This document shows, in pieces, positions 7,406 to 15,376 of a DNA stretch of 46,161 nt. The stretch lies in NCBI GenBank assembly GCA_002705575.1, contig PAHI01000009.1, positions 1 through 46,161 of the forward strand, written 5' to 3'. Within the stretch, counting starts at the first letter, position 1. Each line of letters opens with the position of its first letter. The position numbers and the translations under genes are program-made. The notes under the pieces are model-generated. The model searched no databases. It worked only from the letters and a program-made list of their open reading frames with translations, and had not been told where the DNA came from. The DNA is from Fidelibacterota bacterium (lineage in GTDB: Bacteria; Marinisomatota; Marinisomatia; SCGC-AAA003-L08; GCA-002719095).

Positions 7406-8866
7406 TTAGGAATTTAAATTATATTTTTTATCAATTTGTATTCTGTCAATTTTACCATTTGAGTTTAAAGGTATTTTTTTTATAATTTTGATTTCCTTCG
7501 GAACTTTGTAAAAAGGTAGTTTGGTTCTGAGAAATGATTTAAATTTATAAATATCAAATGATCGTGTTTTTTTTAATTGTATTAACAAATTGAGTTGATT
7601 AAAATCATTATTTAAATTCTTTTTATAAGAAGCAGATAAAAAAATATTATCAAATGATTCTGATAGTTTTTCAATTTCTTTTTGATTTATTCTGTAACCT
7701 TGTATCTTGATTGTATTATCAATTCTTCCAATTATAAACAAATTTTTACTACTATCAAAATATCCTAAATCACCTGTATTAAAATAAATTTTATTATTGA
7801 TATTTTTTATCATATTTTTATATTTTTGATTCTCGTTAATATATCCTTTACATATAGATTTTCCTGAAAGACAAATAAATCCAATTTTATTTGGTTCATT
7901 TATCAATTTATTACTTTTGATAATTGTTATTTTCATTCTTTTTGTACTTTTACCTACAGGCAAATATTTAATTTCTTTTAATCTTTTCTTGTCATTCTGT
8001 TTTATTTTATACATAGAATTAACAATCGAAGTTTCAGTAGGCCCCCAAACATTAAAAATATTTATTTTTTTATTACTACTTATCCATTCAAATAAATGAT
8101 TAGTTGGAAAAAAATCACCACCCGATATAATTTGTTTAAGTGATGTTTTAGTAGTTTTTTTTACAGAGTCATTAAAAACAAATTGTGAAAAAAAAGAAGG
8201 CGTAGAAAATATTGATGTAATTTTACTTTTTTTTATTGTTTCATAACAATAATCAGTGTTTTCTGGAGATTTTATAATTGTTAAAGGTATATTAAAATAT
8301 ATTGTTGAAAAAAAATCAAATAAAGATATGTCAAAACTGAATTGAGTAACATTTCCAATAACATCATTTTTTTTCCACTTAAGATAAATTTTTGACCAAA
8401 GTAGAGTATTAATTATATTTTCTTTGTCACAAATAACTCCCTTTGGGTTACCTGTAGATCCTGACGTAAATAATATGTATATTTTATTTTTAATATCTAA
8501 TTGTTTTTTTGAATTTATTTTATATTTGGAATTTAATTTAATTTTGTTATTTACAGGATCATAAAAAAAATTTGAATTTAATTTATTTGCAATAAAAAAT
8601 GACTGATCATTAGAAATATAAATTATTGGTGTAAATGATATCCCTAATTTTAAACAAGCTATAAAAGAAATCAATACCTCTGCTCTCCTACTAACTATAA
8701 TAGGTAAAGAAGTTTGTTTATCATGTATGTGTGGTTTTAAAATCTTAATAATTTCATCTACCTTTTTAAATACATCGAACCATGTCCATTTTCTTTTATA
8801 GTCTGTAAATATTACTTTATTAATGTTTTTTTTAGAGTGTTGTTTAATTCTTTTTAAAAAAATCAT
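7406..8866 (-). CDS. Stand-alone adenylation (AMP-binding) enzyme, NRPS/DltA type
   Basis: The 486-aa protein is a complete acyl-adenylate-forming enzyme without a carrier domain. Core motifs run in order: A3 LFTSGSTGNPKGV (132-144), A5 NVWGPTETS (272-280), A7 YFNTGDLGYFD (361-371), A8 IIGRIDNTIKIQGYRIN (378-394) and A10 NSNGKIDR with catalytic Lys472. Asp179 in QFSFDISLF lies where amino-acid-specific domains keep the Asp that binds the alpha-amino group, so an amino acid is the likelier substrate; this is inference. Its start overlaps the stop of the upstream ACP gene (TAATG), so it probably loads that ACP, as DltA loads DltC. Confidence 0.85.
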   Translation of the reverse strand: MIFLKRIKQHSKKNINKVIFTDYKRKWTWFDVFKKVDEIIKILKPHIHDKQTSLPIIVSRRAEVLISFIACLKLGISFTPIIYISNDQSFFIANKLNSNFFYDPVNNKIKLNSKYKINSKKQLDIKNKIYILFTSGSTGNPKGVICDKENIINTLLWSKIYLKWKKNDVIGNVTQFSFDISLFDFFSTIYFNIPLTIIKSPENTDYCYETIKKSKITSIFSTPSFFSQFVFNDSVKKTTKTSLKQIISGGDFFPTNHLFEWISSNKKINIFNVWGPTETSIVNSMYKIKQNDKKRLKEIKYLPVGKSTKRMKITIIKSNKLINEPNKIGFICLSGKSICKGYINENQKYKNMIKNINNKIYFNTGDLGYFDSSKNLFIIGRIDNTIKIQGYRINQKEIEKLSESFDNIFLSASYKKNLNNDFNQLNLLIQLKKTRSFDIYKFKSFLRTKLPFYKVPKEIKIIKKIPLNSNGKIDRIQIDKKYNLNS

Positions 8867-9123
8867 TAATTAGATTTTATATGATAAATATAATCAACAG
8901 CTGATTTAAAATATTCAAAACTTTTTAATGTAATTTCTGAATTAGGATTTATTTTTAATTTAAATTTTTTTTCGACTTCTATACTTAAGGTTACTAGGTC
9001 TAAAGAGTCAATAATTCCACTATCTAACAAATGTTCTTTATCTAGTAATTTTTTTACGCCTTTACCTTCTTTTGTAACCAAATAATCAATCAAAAATTTT
9101 TCAATTTCTTTTTTTTTTATCAT
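8866..9123 (-). CDS. Acyl/peptidyl carrier protein
   Basis: The 85-aa protein has the length and helix pattern of a discrete carrier protein. Ser40 in SGIIDSLDLVTLSIEVEKKF is the expected 4'-phosphopantetheine site (DSL motif), followed by a typical helix II. The gene sits 6 bp after the AAC(3)-like gene and overlaps the adenylation gene by one base. The obvious partner is that enzyme, which would load an amino acid or acyl group on the thiol. Confidence 0.85.
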   Translation of the reverse strand: MIKKKEIEKFLIDYLVTKEGKGVKKLLDKEHLLDSGIIDSLDLVTLSIEVEKKFKLKINPNSEITLKSFEYFKSAVDYIYHIKSN

Positions 9124-9129
9124 TAAAAT

Positions 9130-9891
9130 CTAGATATTATTTATAAATATGTTTTTATCTTTATAAAACTCATCTATCATAAAATCTATTGAATTTTTAT
9201 AATCTAGAAAAGTTATATTTGTATTTTTCTTTATATCACCATACTCTTTGACAAGACCTTTTAATTTTAGAGCTTTTGAAAATTTAGCCGTATTAGTTAC
9301 AAAACTATCTTTTTCTTCAGTATTTAGTAATTTTCTAACAAACACAGTATAATCTGTGCCAATATATTTATTCTTATCATATACTTTAGTTTTAAATAAT
9401 TTATTGAAACGATAAGTTGCGCCTACCATTTGTTCAACATAATGGATTGACGTATTACCCATTTCTAATGGCCTACCTAAATGTATCATACAACTTTTAT
9501 TTTCATAAAGTTTATCAAAAATTGATCTTTTGCCAAAGGCACTTTTTTTTATATTTCGAAGAATACTTCTGTTTTCACCTAAGCCAATACATGAAAAAAG
9601 AGGATGTTCTGATCGTATTATATTTTTTTTCTCAAATGACCATTTAGTTAATAGTCCCAAAGTAGGCTTAGTTTTATAAATATCAAACCTTCCTTTATCA
9701 GTAAATGTATATGCAGGTATAATCGATGTTTTTTTATTTTTATTAAGATTTATAAAAAGATTTGTAAAAAAAGTATCATAATTATTAATTGATTTATTAT
9801 AAATAAAACCTCTCATATCTACTGTAAAAAAAATATAATTATATCTTCTTGTTAAACTTAATAATTTATTAATAATTTCTATTTCCTTCAT
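9130..9891 (-). CDS. AAC(3)-family N-acyltransferase
   Basis: The 253-aa protein has the fold signatures of aminoglycoside 3-N-acetyltransferases and their sugar-acylating relatives: IIPAYTFTD near residue 57, SEHPLFSCIGLG (94-105) with the conserved His-Pro, FGKRSIFDKLYE (119-130) and NTSIHYVEQ (146-154). Family members move an acetyl or acyl group from CoA to an amine. In a cluster with carrier proteins and an E1/E2 pair, an acyl-ACP or the E2 product could be the donor and an amino sugar or amino acid the acceptor, but neither can be read from sequence. It starts directly after the upstream gene's stop. I do not infer antibiotic resistance. Confidence 0.8.
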   Translation of the reverse strand: MKEIEIINKLLSLTRRYNYIFFTVDMRGFIYNKSINNYDTFFTNLFINLNKNKKTSIIPAYTFTDKGRFDIYKTKPTLGLLTKWSFEKKNIIRSEHPLFSCIGLGENRSILRNIKKSAFGKRSIFDKLYENKSCMIHLGRPLEMGNTSIHYVEQMVGATYRFNKLFKTKVYDKNKYIGTDYTVFVRKLLNTEEKDSFVTNTAKFSKALKLKGLVKEYGDIKKNTNITFLDYKNSIDFMIDEFYKDKNIFINNI

Positions 9892-10347
9892 TTAAATTTT
9901 TATATTTATTTTTTCTAAATTATTATTAGACCATTCTAAAAACTTAGATGCTGTTAATATATTTTTGGGAATTTCGTAACCCCCTATTTCTAATGCATAT
10001 ATTATCCATTCAATACAGTTCATATCTTTGATATTTATAGATCTTATATTCCTAATTTTTAATATGTAATCAGCACTATATTTATTTTTAAACCAACCTC
10101 TATCATTTCTTTCTTTATCAATAATAGATTTACTAATTGTTATTGGTGAATTAATAAATGAAAAAACTTTTTCATTATTTTTAATATAAAGTTTAAAAAA
10201 AGATGATTCATAATCTTCAAAATTAAATTTTTTTAAATCTATTATTTTTGAACCTAATAAACTTAAATCAGCAATTTTTTTATCATTAATTATAATGCCA
10301 CTGTGATAAGGGTATTTTTCTAATAGAAAAATTGCTAATTTGTACAT
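9892..10347 (-). CDS. Small YiiX/NlpC-P60-like protein, putative permuted cysteine hydrolase
   Basis: From the ATG at 10347 the product is 151 aa; an upstream ATG at 10401 would overlap the E2 gene by 49 bp and only reads its end in another frame, so I prefer the shorter form, 5 bp after the E2 stop. The protein has YPYHSGIII near residue 12 and MNCIEWIIYALEIGG near 110. A His in HxG early and a Cys heading a helix late is the order seen in circularly permuted NlpC/P60 (YiiX-like) enzymes, which act on lipids, peptides or amides. The similarity is short and I hold it loosely. No signal peptide is evident, so it is probably cytoplasmic. Confidence 0.5.
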   Translation of the reverse strand: MYKLAIFLLEKYPYHSGIIINDKKIADLSLLGSKIIDLKKFNFEDYESSFFKLYIKNNEKVFSFINSPITISKSIIDKERNDRGWFKNKYSADYILKIRNIRSINIKDMNCIEWIIYALEIGGYEIPKNILTASKFLEWSNNNLEKINIKI

Positions 10348-10352
10348 AAATT

Positions 10353-11441
10353 TTATTTTTCTTGAATATTTTTGATAAGCTTTGAAATAAAACTTGAACA
10401 ATAATTACCATTGATTATTCTGTGATCATAAGCAACAGTAATGCCAATGATATTATTTGAAACTAAATTATCATTTGACTGACTCAATGAGCCAATTCCA
10501 ATTATAGTACTTTGATTCGGATAAATTATTGGATAATGATTTTTAATGTAACCTTCTGTAATTGTTGCTATACTTATTGTTCCTCCAGATAAATCATTAA
10601 CATTAATTTTATTGCTAAAAACTTTTCTTATTAAATTTAATTTTTCTAAAATTATTTCATCTGGTTTTTTTTCATTAACTTTTTTTATTACTGGCATGAA
10701 TAGATTATTATTTCTATCAACGGTAAAGCCTACACTAATATCATTATTTTTAATTATATTATCATCTGATAAATATGAATTCATTAGAGGAAATTCATTT
10801 AAAGTTTTTGAAATATTAAATAATAATATATCAAAAAAAGTTAATGATAAGCTTAATTTTTTTGATAAAGTGTTACATAAATCATCAATCTTTTGTCTAT
10901 TTAGATCAACTGACATGTGTGTGGTGGCATTTAAATTCTGTGATAATTTAACATTTTTTGATACTTCTTTTTGAGAGGGACTAATTTTTTCGACATTTGT
11001 TTTTTGTTTAAAATTTTTTGAGTAGGATAAATTTAATCTAATGAATTCTAGTACGTCTTTTTCTTTAATAATAGTATTGTCAGTTTGTAAGTCTGAAATA
11101 CTTAAAGAATGCTCATCAATCAATTTTTGTGCTTTTTTAGTAATTTGAATGTTTAATTTTTCATTTTTGTTTAAGTCAATTGATTTTAAATAATTCTGAT
11201 CGTTTGAAATAATGGCAACAATTTCTCCAACTTTAACAAATTCATTTATTGCATAAAAAAACCTAATATATCCATCATGTTCTGATAAAATTTCTTGAGT
11301 AATTTTAGAACTCTCAATAGAGCAGATATTATCATTTTTTTTTACTAAACTATAATTTTCAAAGTTTAACTCAACTATTTTTACTTCATCTTCATTTGCA
11401 TTTAAAAGTGGTATTTTAATTTCAAAGAATTTTTTATTCAT
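10353..11441 (-). CDS. 2-oxoacid dehydrogenase E2 acyltransferase (dihydrolipoamide acyltransferase)
   Basis: The 362-aa protein has the three usual E2 parts. A lipoyl domain (1-80) carries Lys46 in SIESSKITQEILSEHDG. A peripheral-subunit-binding domain lies at about 98-135, and a catalytic domain runs from about 165 to the end with YDHRIINGNY (338-347). His340 of the catalytic DHR is present, but the usual DHRxxDG reads DHRxxNG. E2 passes an acyl group from E1-bound thiamine diphosphate through lipoamide to CoA or another thiol. The binding domain implies use of a dihydrolipoamide dehydrogenase (E3), which is not in the cluster. It lies 2 bp after the fused E1 gene. Confidence 0.85.
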   Translation of the reverse strand: MNKKFFEIKIPLLNANEDEVKIVELNFENYSLVKKNDNICSIESSKITQEILSEHDGYIRFFYAINEFVKVGEIVAIISNDQNYLKSIDLNKNEKLNIQITKKAQKLIDEHSLSISDLQTDNTIIKEKDVLEFIRLNLSYSKNFKQKTNVEKISPSQKEVSKNVKLSQNLNATTHMSVDLNRQKIDDLCNTLSKKLSLSLTFFDILLFNISKTLNEFPLMNSYLSDDNIIKNNDISVGFTVDRNNNLFMPVIKKVNEKKPDEIILEKLNLIRKVFSNKINVNDLSGGTISIATITEGYIKNHYPIIYPNQSTIIGIGSLSQSNDNLVSNNIIGITVAYDHRIINGNYCSSFISKLIKNIQEK

Positions 11442-11443
11442 TT

Positions 11444-13399
11444 CTAAATAATATTTTTTAAATAATTATAAATTTTTGCTTCATCAAGCATTATATTCTT
11501 TTCTTTATTAAAAGATGACGGAATAATAGAGCTATCAGAACCAAGCTTATTAATGAACTGGTACTTATTAGTTTTATATAATTCAAAACATATTTCTGAT
11601 CCTAAGCCAAAATTACTGGTATTTTCTTCAATAGTTATAATTTTACCCTTTTCAGTAATATCTCTAATAAGATTGTTATAATTAAGAGGAAATATTTTTC
11701 CTATGCACACTACTCTAAATGAAATTTCTTCATCAATATATAGTTTTTGAACAGCATTAAGGGCAATATTTAACATACCGCCATAACAAATTACCGTTCC
11801 TTCATCTTCAACAAAATTTGTAAGTGAAAAACTTACATTAAAATCTAATATTGAGTCTGAATGTCTAATATAAAAACCATTATGCTGATTGTTATTTGAG
11901 CTTTTAATTATGAAACTATAATCAATTTTATTTTCTATTATTAAACTTGGTTCACTACTATTTATAGCTACTTCATAAATATATTTTATGTTCTGAAAAG
12001 GATTTATTGCATAGATATTTAAACCATCTATTCCTAAGAAATGTTTTTCAATAGATTGGGAATGTGTAGGGCCATAACCTCTTCTGCCACCCATGGGTGT
12101 TCTAATAACTAAAGGAACCTTAACTTGAAAATTATACATTGTCCTAAATTTACAAGCATTGTTTAAAATTTGATCAAATCCAAGAGTTAAAAAATCTCCA
12201 AACATTATTTCAACAATTGGTTTTAAACCTTGAATAGCCATTCCTGTAGCAAATCCTATGATACCCGCTTCACATATTGGTGAAGAATATACTCTCTCTG
12301 AGAAATTAGTAGATAAACCCTTTGTTACTTTAAATGCACCTCCATAAGGATCAAGCAAGTCCTCGCCTATCATTATTAATTCTTTATTTTCCTCAAATAA
12401 TTGGTGAAGAGTTAAGTTAATTCTATCTGAAAGTCTTAAATTATTTGCCTTATTTAATACATCTGAAGTATCTATTTTTTTTAAATGAGTCGGTTTATTT
12501 ATTTTAAAAAAATTTTTATTCTTAGTGTCTTCTTTTTTTAAGCAGTCATTAAATATTTCTTCAATAAATTTTAATGATTTATTTTGTATTTTATCAATTT
12601 CGTCAATTTTTTTAAATTTATTAATACTTTTTTCTAAAGTGTCATTTTTTTTTAAATTAATTAGTTGCTCTTCTGTACGTGTATCATCTCCCTTACTGTG
12701 TGGCCCTAATCTATTACTTTTAATAATTAAACAATAGGGGTTATTATCTAATCTTATTTTTGTAACAATTTTTTTTGTTTCATTACTTAATTCAAAAACA
12801 TTTGGATAATCTATTTTTAATGATTCTATATCAAAAGCTTTTATTTTATTTTCTATATTACCTGGCAAAACAGATTTAGTAAAAGTAGATTGAGATATAT
12901 CATTATCTTCAATTATAATTAAAATGGGTAACCTATTCTTTCCAATCATATTTAGGGTTTCATATAATATTCCTTGTCCAAGTGTTCCATCACCAATAAA
13001 CAAACAAACTATATTTGAACTTTTTTGAAATTTTAAAGCATATGATATTCCAGCTGCCATTGCTGAATTACCTCCCAAGATACCATTTGAAAAAAATTTA
13101 TTTTCAAAACATAAATGTTGGCTACCTCCCATACCACCGCAAACACCATTTTCTTTTCCTAAAATTTCATTAAGTAAACCTTTGTAGTCATCAGTATGTG
13201 ATAAATAGTGACCATGACACCTATGATTGCTAACTACAACATCATTTTTTTCTATAGCAGAAATAACTCCAACAGCATTTGTCTCTTGTCCAAGAGATGT
13301 ATGTGTTGTCCCTTTTAAAATTCCTTTTGGAAATAAATCTAATAATGATTTTTCAAAATTTCTAATATTCAAACTCTTTAATAATAATTCAGAGTCCAT
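11444..13399 (-). CDS. Fused E1 alpha-beta 2-oxoacid dehydrogenase (thiamine diphosphate)
   Basis: The 651-aa protein joins both E1 subunits. The alpha part (1 to about 290) has NHRCHGHYLSHTDDYKGLLN near 58 and the thiamine-diphosphate motif GDGTLGQG (136-143) through EDNDIS (164-169). The beta part (from about 325) has IMIGEDLLDPYGG, SSPICEAGIIGFATGMA and IRTPMGGRRGYGPTHSQS. The enzyme decarboxylates a 2-oxoacid and passes the acyl unit to the E2 lipoyl group. Closest in general look are pyruvate, acetoin and branched-chain E1; the substrate is not resolved. A separate unfused E1 pair is encoded at 23875-25853, so this one is probably for a specialised pathway. It starts 1 bp after the ACP-like gene. 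Confidence 0.85.
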   Translation of the reverse strand: MDSELLLKSLNIRNFEKSLLDLFPKGILKGTTHTSLGQETNAVGVISAIEKNDVVVSNHRCHGHYLSHTDDYKGLLNEILGKENGVCGGMGGSQHLCFENKFFSNGILGGNSAMAAGISYALKFQKSSNIVCLFIGDGTLGQGILYETLNMIGKNRLPILIIIEDNDISQSTFTKSVLPGNIENKIKAFDIESLKIDYPNVFELSNETKKIVTKIRLDNNPYCLIIKSNRLGPHSKGDDTRTEEQLINLKKNDTLEKSINKFKKIDEIDKIQNKSLKFIEEIFNDCLKKEDTKNKNFFKINKPTHLKKIDTSDVLNKANNLRLSDRINLTLHQLFEENKELIMIGEDLLDPYGGAFKVTKGLSTNFSERVYSSPICEAGIIGFATGMAIQGLKPIVEIMFGDFLTLGFDQILNNACKFRTMYNFQVKVPLVIRTPMGGRRGYGPTHSQSIEKHFLGIDGLNIYAINPFQNIKYIYEVAINSSEPSLIIENKIDYSFIIKSSNNNQHNGFYIRHSDSILDFNVSFSLTNFVEDEGTVICYGGMLNIALNAVQKLYIDEEISFRVVCIGKIFPLNYNNLIRDITEKGKIITIEENTSNFGLGSEICFELYKTNKYQFINKLGSDSSIIPSSFNKEKNIMLDEAKIYNYLKNII

Positions 13400-13400
13400 T

Positions 13401-13706
13401 TTACTTCACACTTTTAACCAATATATATTCTAATATTTGACTAACATTAATATTTGGATTTTTATTACTTAATTCAAGTATCATGTTAGGCCAATCAAAA
13501 TTAATATCATTTTTTTTTAAATATAATTCTAAATCCATAAATAATTCAAATAAGTCAGAGGAGCTGATAATATTATTTTCACCAATTAAGATACTACTTT
13601 CATTGAAATCAATTGATTTATTATTTATAAATCTATCTATTTTTTTAGATAAAAATTCAAATAATATTTTTTTTTTAATCAACTTTTTGTCTAATTTGAT
13701 ACTCAT
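13401..13706 (-). CDS. Acyl-carrier-protein-like small protein, first gene of the cassette
   Basis: The 101-aa protein lines up with the cassette's other ACP around helix II: ENNIISSSDLFELFMDLE here against SGIIDSLDLVTLSIEVE there. Ser49 takes the place of the phosphopantetheine serine, but DSL is replaced by SSS, so modification is uncertain. The only upstream ATG (13706) lies inside the 3' end of yacG, in another frame, giving a 32-bp overlap. The yacG remnant at 7217 lacks this ATG. A run of ten A's spans codons 10-13. It leads the seven-gene operon and could accept the acyl group delivered by E1/E2. Confidence 0.6.
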   Translation of the reverse strand: MSIKLDKKLIKKKILFEFLSKKIDRFINNKSIDFNESSILIGENNIISSSDLFELFMDLELYLKKNDINFDWPNMILELSNKNPNINVSQILEYILVKSVK

Positions 13707-13854
13707 CTGTCAACCATTTCATCAAATCTATATTGCTACATTTTTTCGAGCAAAAGGGAATAAATGGATCTTTGGATATTTTAGAACATGAAGGGCATTT
13801 AGATTTTTTCCTTAATTGAACTAAATTACTTAATTTCTTTTTGTTTATTTCCAT
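13675..13854 (-). CDS. yacG: YacG, zinc-finger DNA gyrase inhibitor
   Basis: This 59-aa protein starts at the ATG at 13854. It has the YacG zinc ligands as CPSC (20-23) and CSKKC (35-39), then the short helix [12 protein letters not shown] that is typical of the family. YacG binds zinc and, in E. coli, inhibits DNA gyrase. Its start overlaps the infA stop by 10 bp, and its end overlaps the first cassette gene by 32 bp. The 3' third is duplicated in decayed form at 7217-7316, which indicates insertion of the cassette at this gene. Confidence 0.9.
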   Translation of the reverse strand: MEINKKKLSNLVQLRKKSKCPSCSKISKDPFIPFCSKKCSNIDLMKWLTDEYQIRQKVD

Positions 13855-14063
13855 CTAAATGTAATTCTGCCTTTTGTAAGATCGTAAGGGGTCATTTCGA
13901 CGGTTACTTTATCACCAGCAAGAACTCTAATTCTATTTTTTCGCATTTTACCAGATGAATGAGCAAGAATCTCATGATCATTTTCTAATTTAACTTTAAA
14001 CATTGCATTTGGAAGCAACTCCAACACAACTCCTTGAAATTCTATAGATCCTTCTTTTGGCAT
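13845..14063 (-). CDS. infA: Translation initiation factor IF-1
   Basis: The 72-aa protein is a single OB-fold of exactly the usual IF-1 length. It carries [35 protein letters not shown] and [12 protein letters not shown], which are near-invariant. IF-1 binds the ribosomal A site during initiation. The gene follows hisD by 29 bp and precedes yacG, the usual alphaproteobacterial neighbourhood. Confidence 0.97.
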   Translation of the reverse strand: MPKEGSIEFQGVVLELLPNAMFKVKLENDHEILAHSSGKMRKNRIRVLAGDKVTVEMTPYDLTKGRITFRWK

Positions 14064-14092
14064 TAATCTCCAATCCTTTTTTATATATAAAT

Positions 14093-15376
14093 TTATTTCT
14101 TTTGTCTAATTTTAACTGACATTTTATGTCCGTCTAGTCCTTCAACATCTGACATTATTTGTGTATCTTTTGATAAAAGATTGAAAGATTTCTGATTCAT
14201 TTCAACAACAGAATTTCTTTTCATAAAGTCAAGAACACCTAAGCCAGAAGAAAATTTTGCCGCACCAGAAGTCGGGAGAACATGATTAGTGCCGACAATA
14301 TAATCTCCAAAAGCTTCTGTTGAATATTCTCCTAAAAAAATACCCCCAGCGTTATTAATATTTTTAAATAAATTTTTGTGCTTTTTTAAATGAATATGTA
14401 TATGTTCAGGAGATATTGTATTTATAATTTCTGAAGCATAGTTTAAGTTTTTAACTAAAATAATTAACCCATTATTTTTTAAACTTTTACTAATTATGTT
14501 TTTTTTAGTTAATAATTTTTTTAACAAATTTATTTGATCTAATACTTTTTTTGCAAATTCTTTGTTATCTGTAATTAATATTGATTTAGAATTAATATCA
14601 TGTTCTGCTTGTGCAATTAAGTCACTAGCGACCCAGCTTGGATGATTATTTTTATTTGCAACTACAACAATTTCAGATGGGCCAGCTATTAAGTCTATTC
14701 CAACATTTCCAAATAATTGTTTTTTTGCTTCTGCTACATATGCATTCCCAGGACCAAATATTTTATTTACTGGCTTTATAGTTTTGGTTCCTAAAGCTAA
14801 AGCTGCAATTGCCTGGGCGCCTCCAACAAAATATGTTTCATTTATACCAAGTTCTTTTAATAAAGCACAAAAATAAGGATTAATATTTTTGCTTGGTGGT
14901 GTCACACATACTATTCTTTTAACACCTGCTATAATTGCTGGTACTGCATTCATTATTAATGATGATGGATAAAATGCATTCCCTCCAGGTATATACAACC
15001 CCACTGAATCTATAGGCTTCCATTGAGAAATTAGTTTTATATTTTTTTCATTTTGAAAAATATTTTTTGGTAATTGTTTTTTATGAAATTTAGAAATATT
15101 ATTTATTGCTTTCTTGAAACTTAATAATACATTTTTATCAATATTTTTTTTATAATTATATTTTAATAAGTCAAAATAAATCTCACTTTTTTTTAACTTT
15201 ATTTTATCAAACTTAAATGTATATTCAATAATAGCAACATCACCTTTTTTACTAACATTATTAATTATTTTTGTAACATTTTCTTTAATTAAAAAATTAT
15301 CTTTTGAATCTCTCTTATTTAAATGTTTAATTATAAGTTCAATAGAATTAGAATTTTTATACTCAATTAATTTCAT
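14093..15376 (-). CDS. hisD: Histidinol dehydrogenase
   Basis: The 427-aa protein oxidises L-histidinol to histidine in two NAD-dependent steps, the last of the pathway. It has the conserved [53 protein letters not shown] (Gln and His zinc ligands), [12 protein letters not shown] (Asp ligand) and the C-terminal [10 protein letters not shown] with the last zinc His. Its start overlaps the hisG stop by 4 bp (ATGA), so they are translated together. Confidence 0.97.
   Translation of the reverse strand: MKLIEYKNSNSIELIIKHLNKRDSKDNFLIKENVTKIINNVSKKGDVAIIEYTFKFDKIKLKKSEIYFDLLKYNYKKNIDKNVLLSFKKAINNISKFHKKQLPKNIFQNEKNIKLISQWKPIDSVGLYIPGGNAFYPSSLIMNAVPAIIAGVKRIVCVTPPSKNINPYFCALLKELGINETYFVGGAQAIAALALGTKTIKPVNKIFGPGNAYVAEAKKQLFGNVGIDLIAGPSEIVVVANKNNHPSWVASDLIAQAEHDINSKSILITDNKEFAKKVLDQINLLKKLLTKKNIISKSLKNNGLIILVKNLNYASEIINTISPEHIHIHLKKHKNLFKNINNAGGIFLGEYSTEAFGDYIVGTNHVLPTSGAAKFSSGLGVLDFMKRNSVVEMNQKSFNLLSKDTQIMSDVEGLDGHKMSVKIRQKK

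Noticed and set aside
9130..9891. Antibiotic (aminoglycoside) resistance gene
   Set aside because: The AAC(3) fold is shared with many biosynthetic N-acyltransferases, and the gene sits inside an acyl-carrier biosynthetic operon.
10348..10401. Longer start for the YiiX-like protein
   Set aside because: It only re-reads the end of the E2 gene in another frame; the ATG at 10347 sits naturally 5 bp after the E2 stop.
13621..13680. Programmed frameshifting at the run of ten A's in the first cassette gene
   Set aside because: The frame is intact as read and no downstream stimulatory structure is seen; such runs are common in this AT-rich DNA.
7217..13773. Phage or transposon as the carrier of the cassette
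   Set aside because: No integrase, transposase, terminal inverted repeat or phage structural gene is present; only the direct repeat supports insertion.
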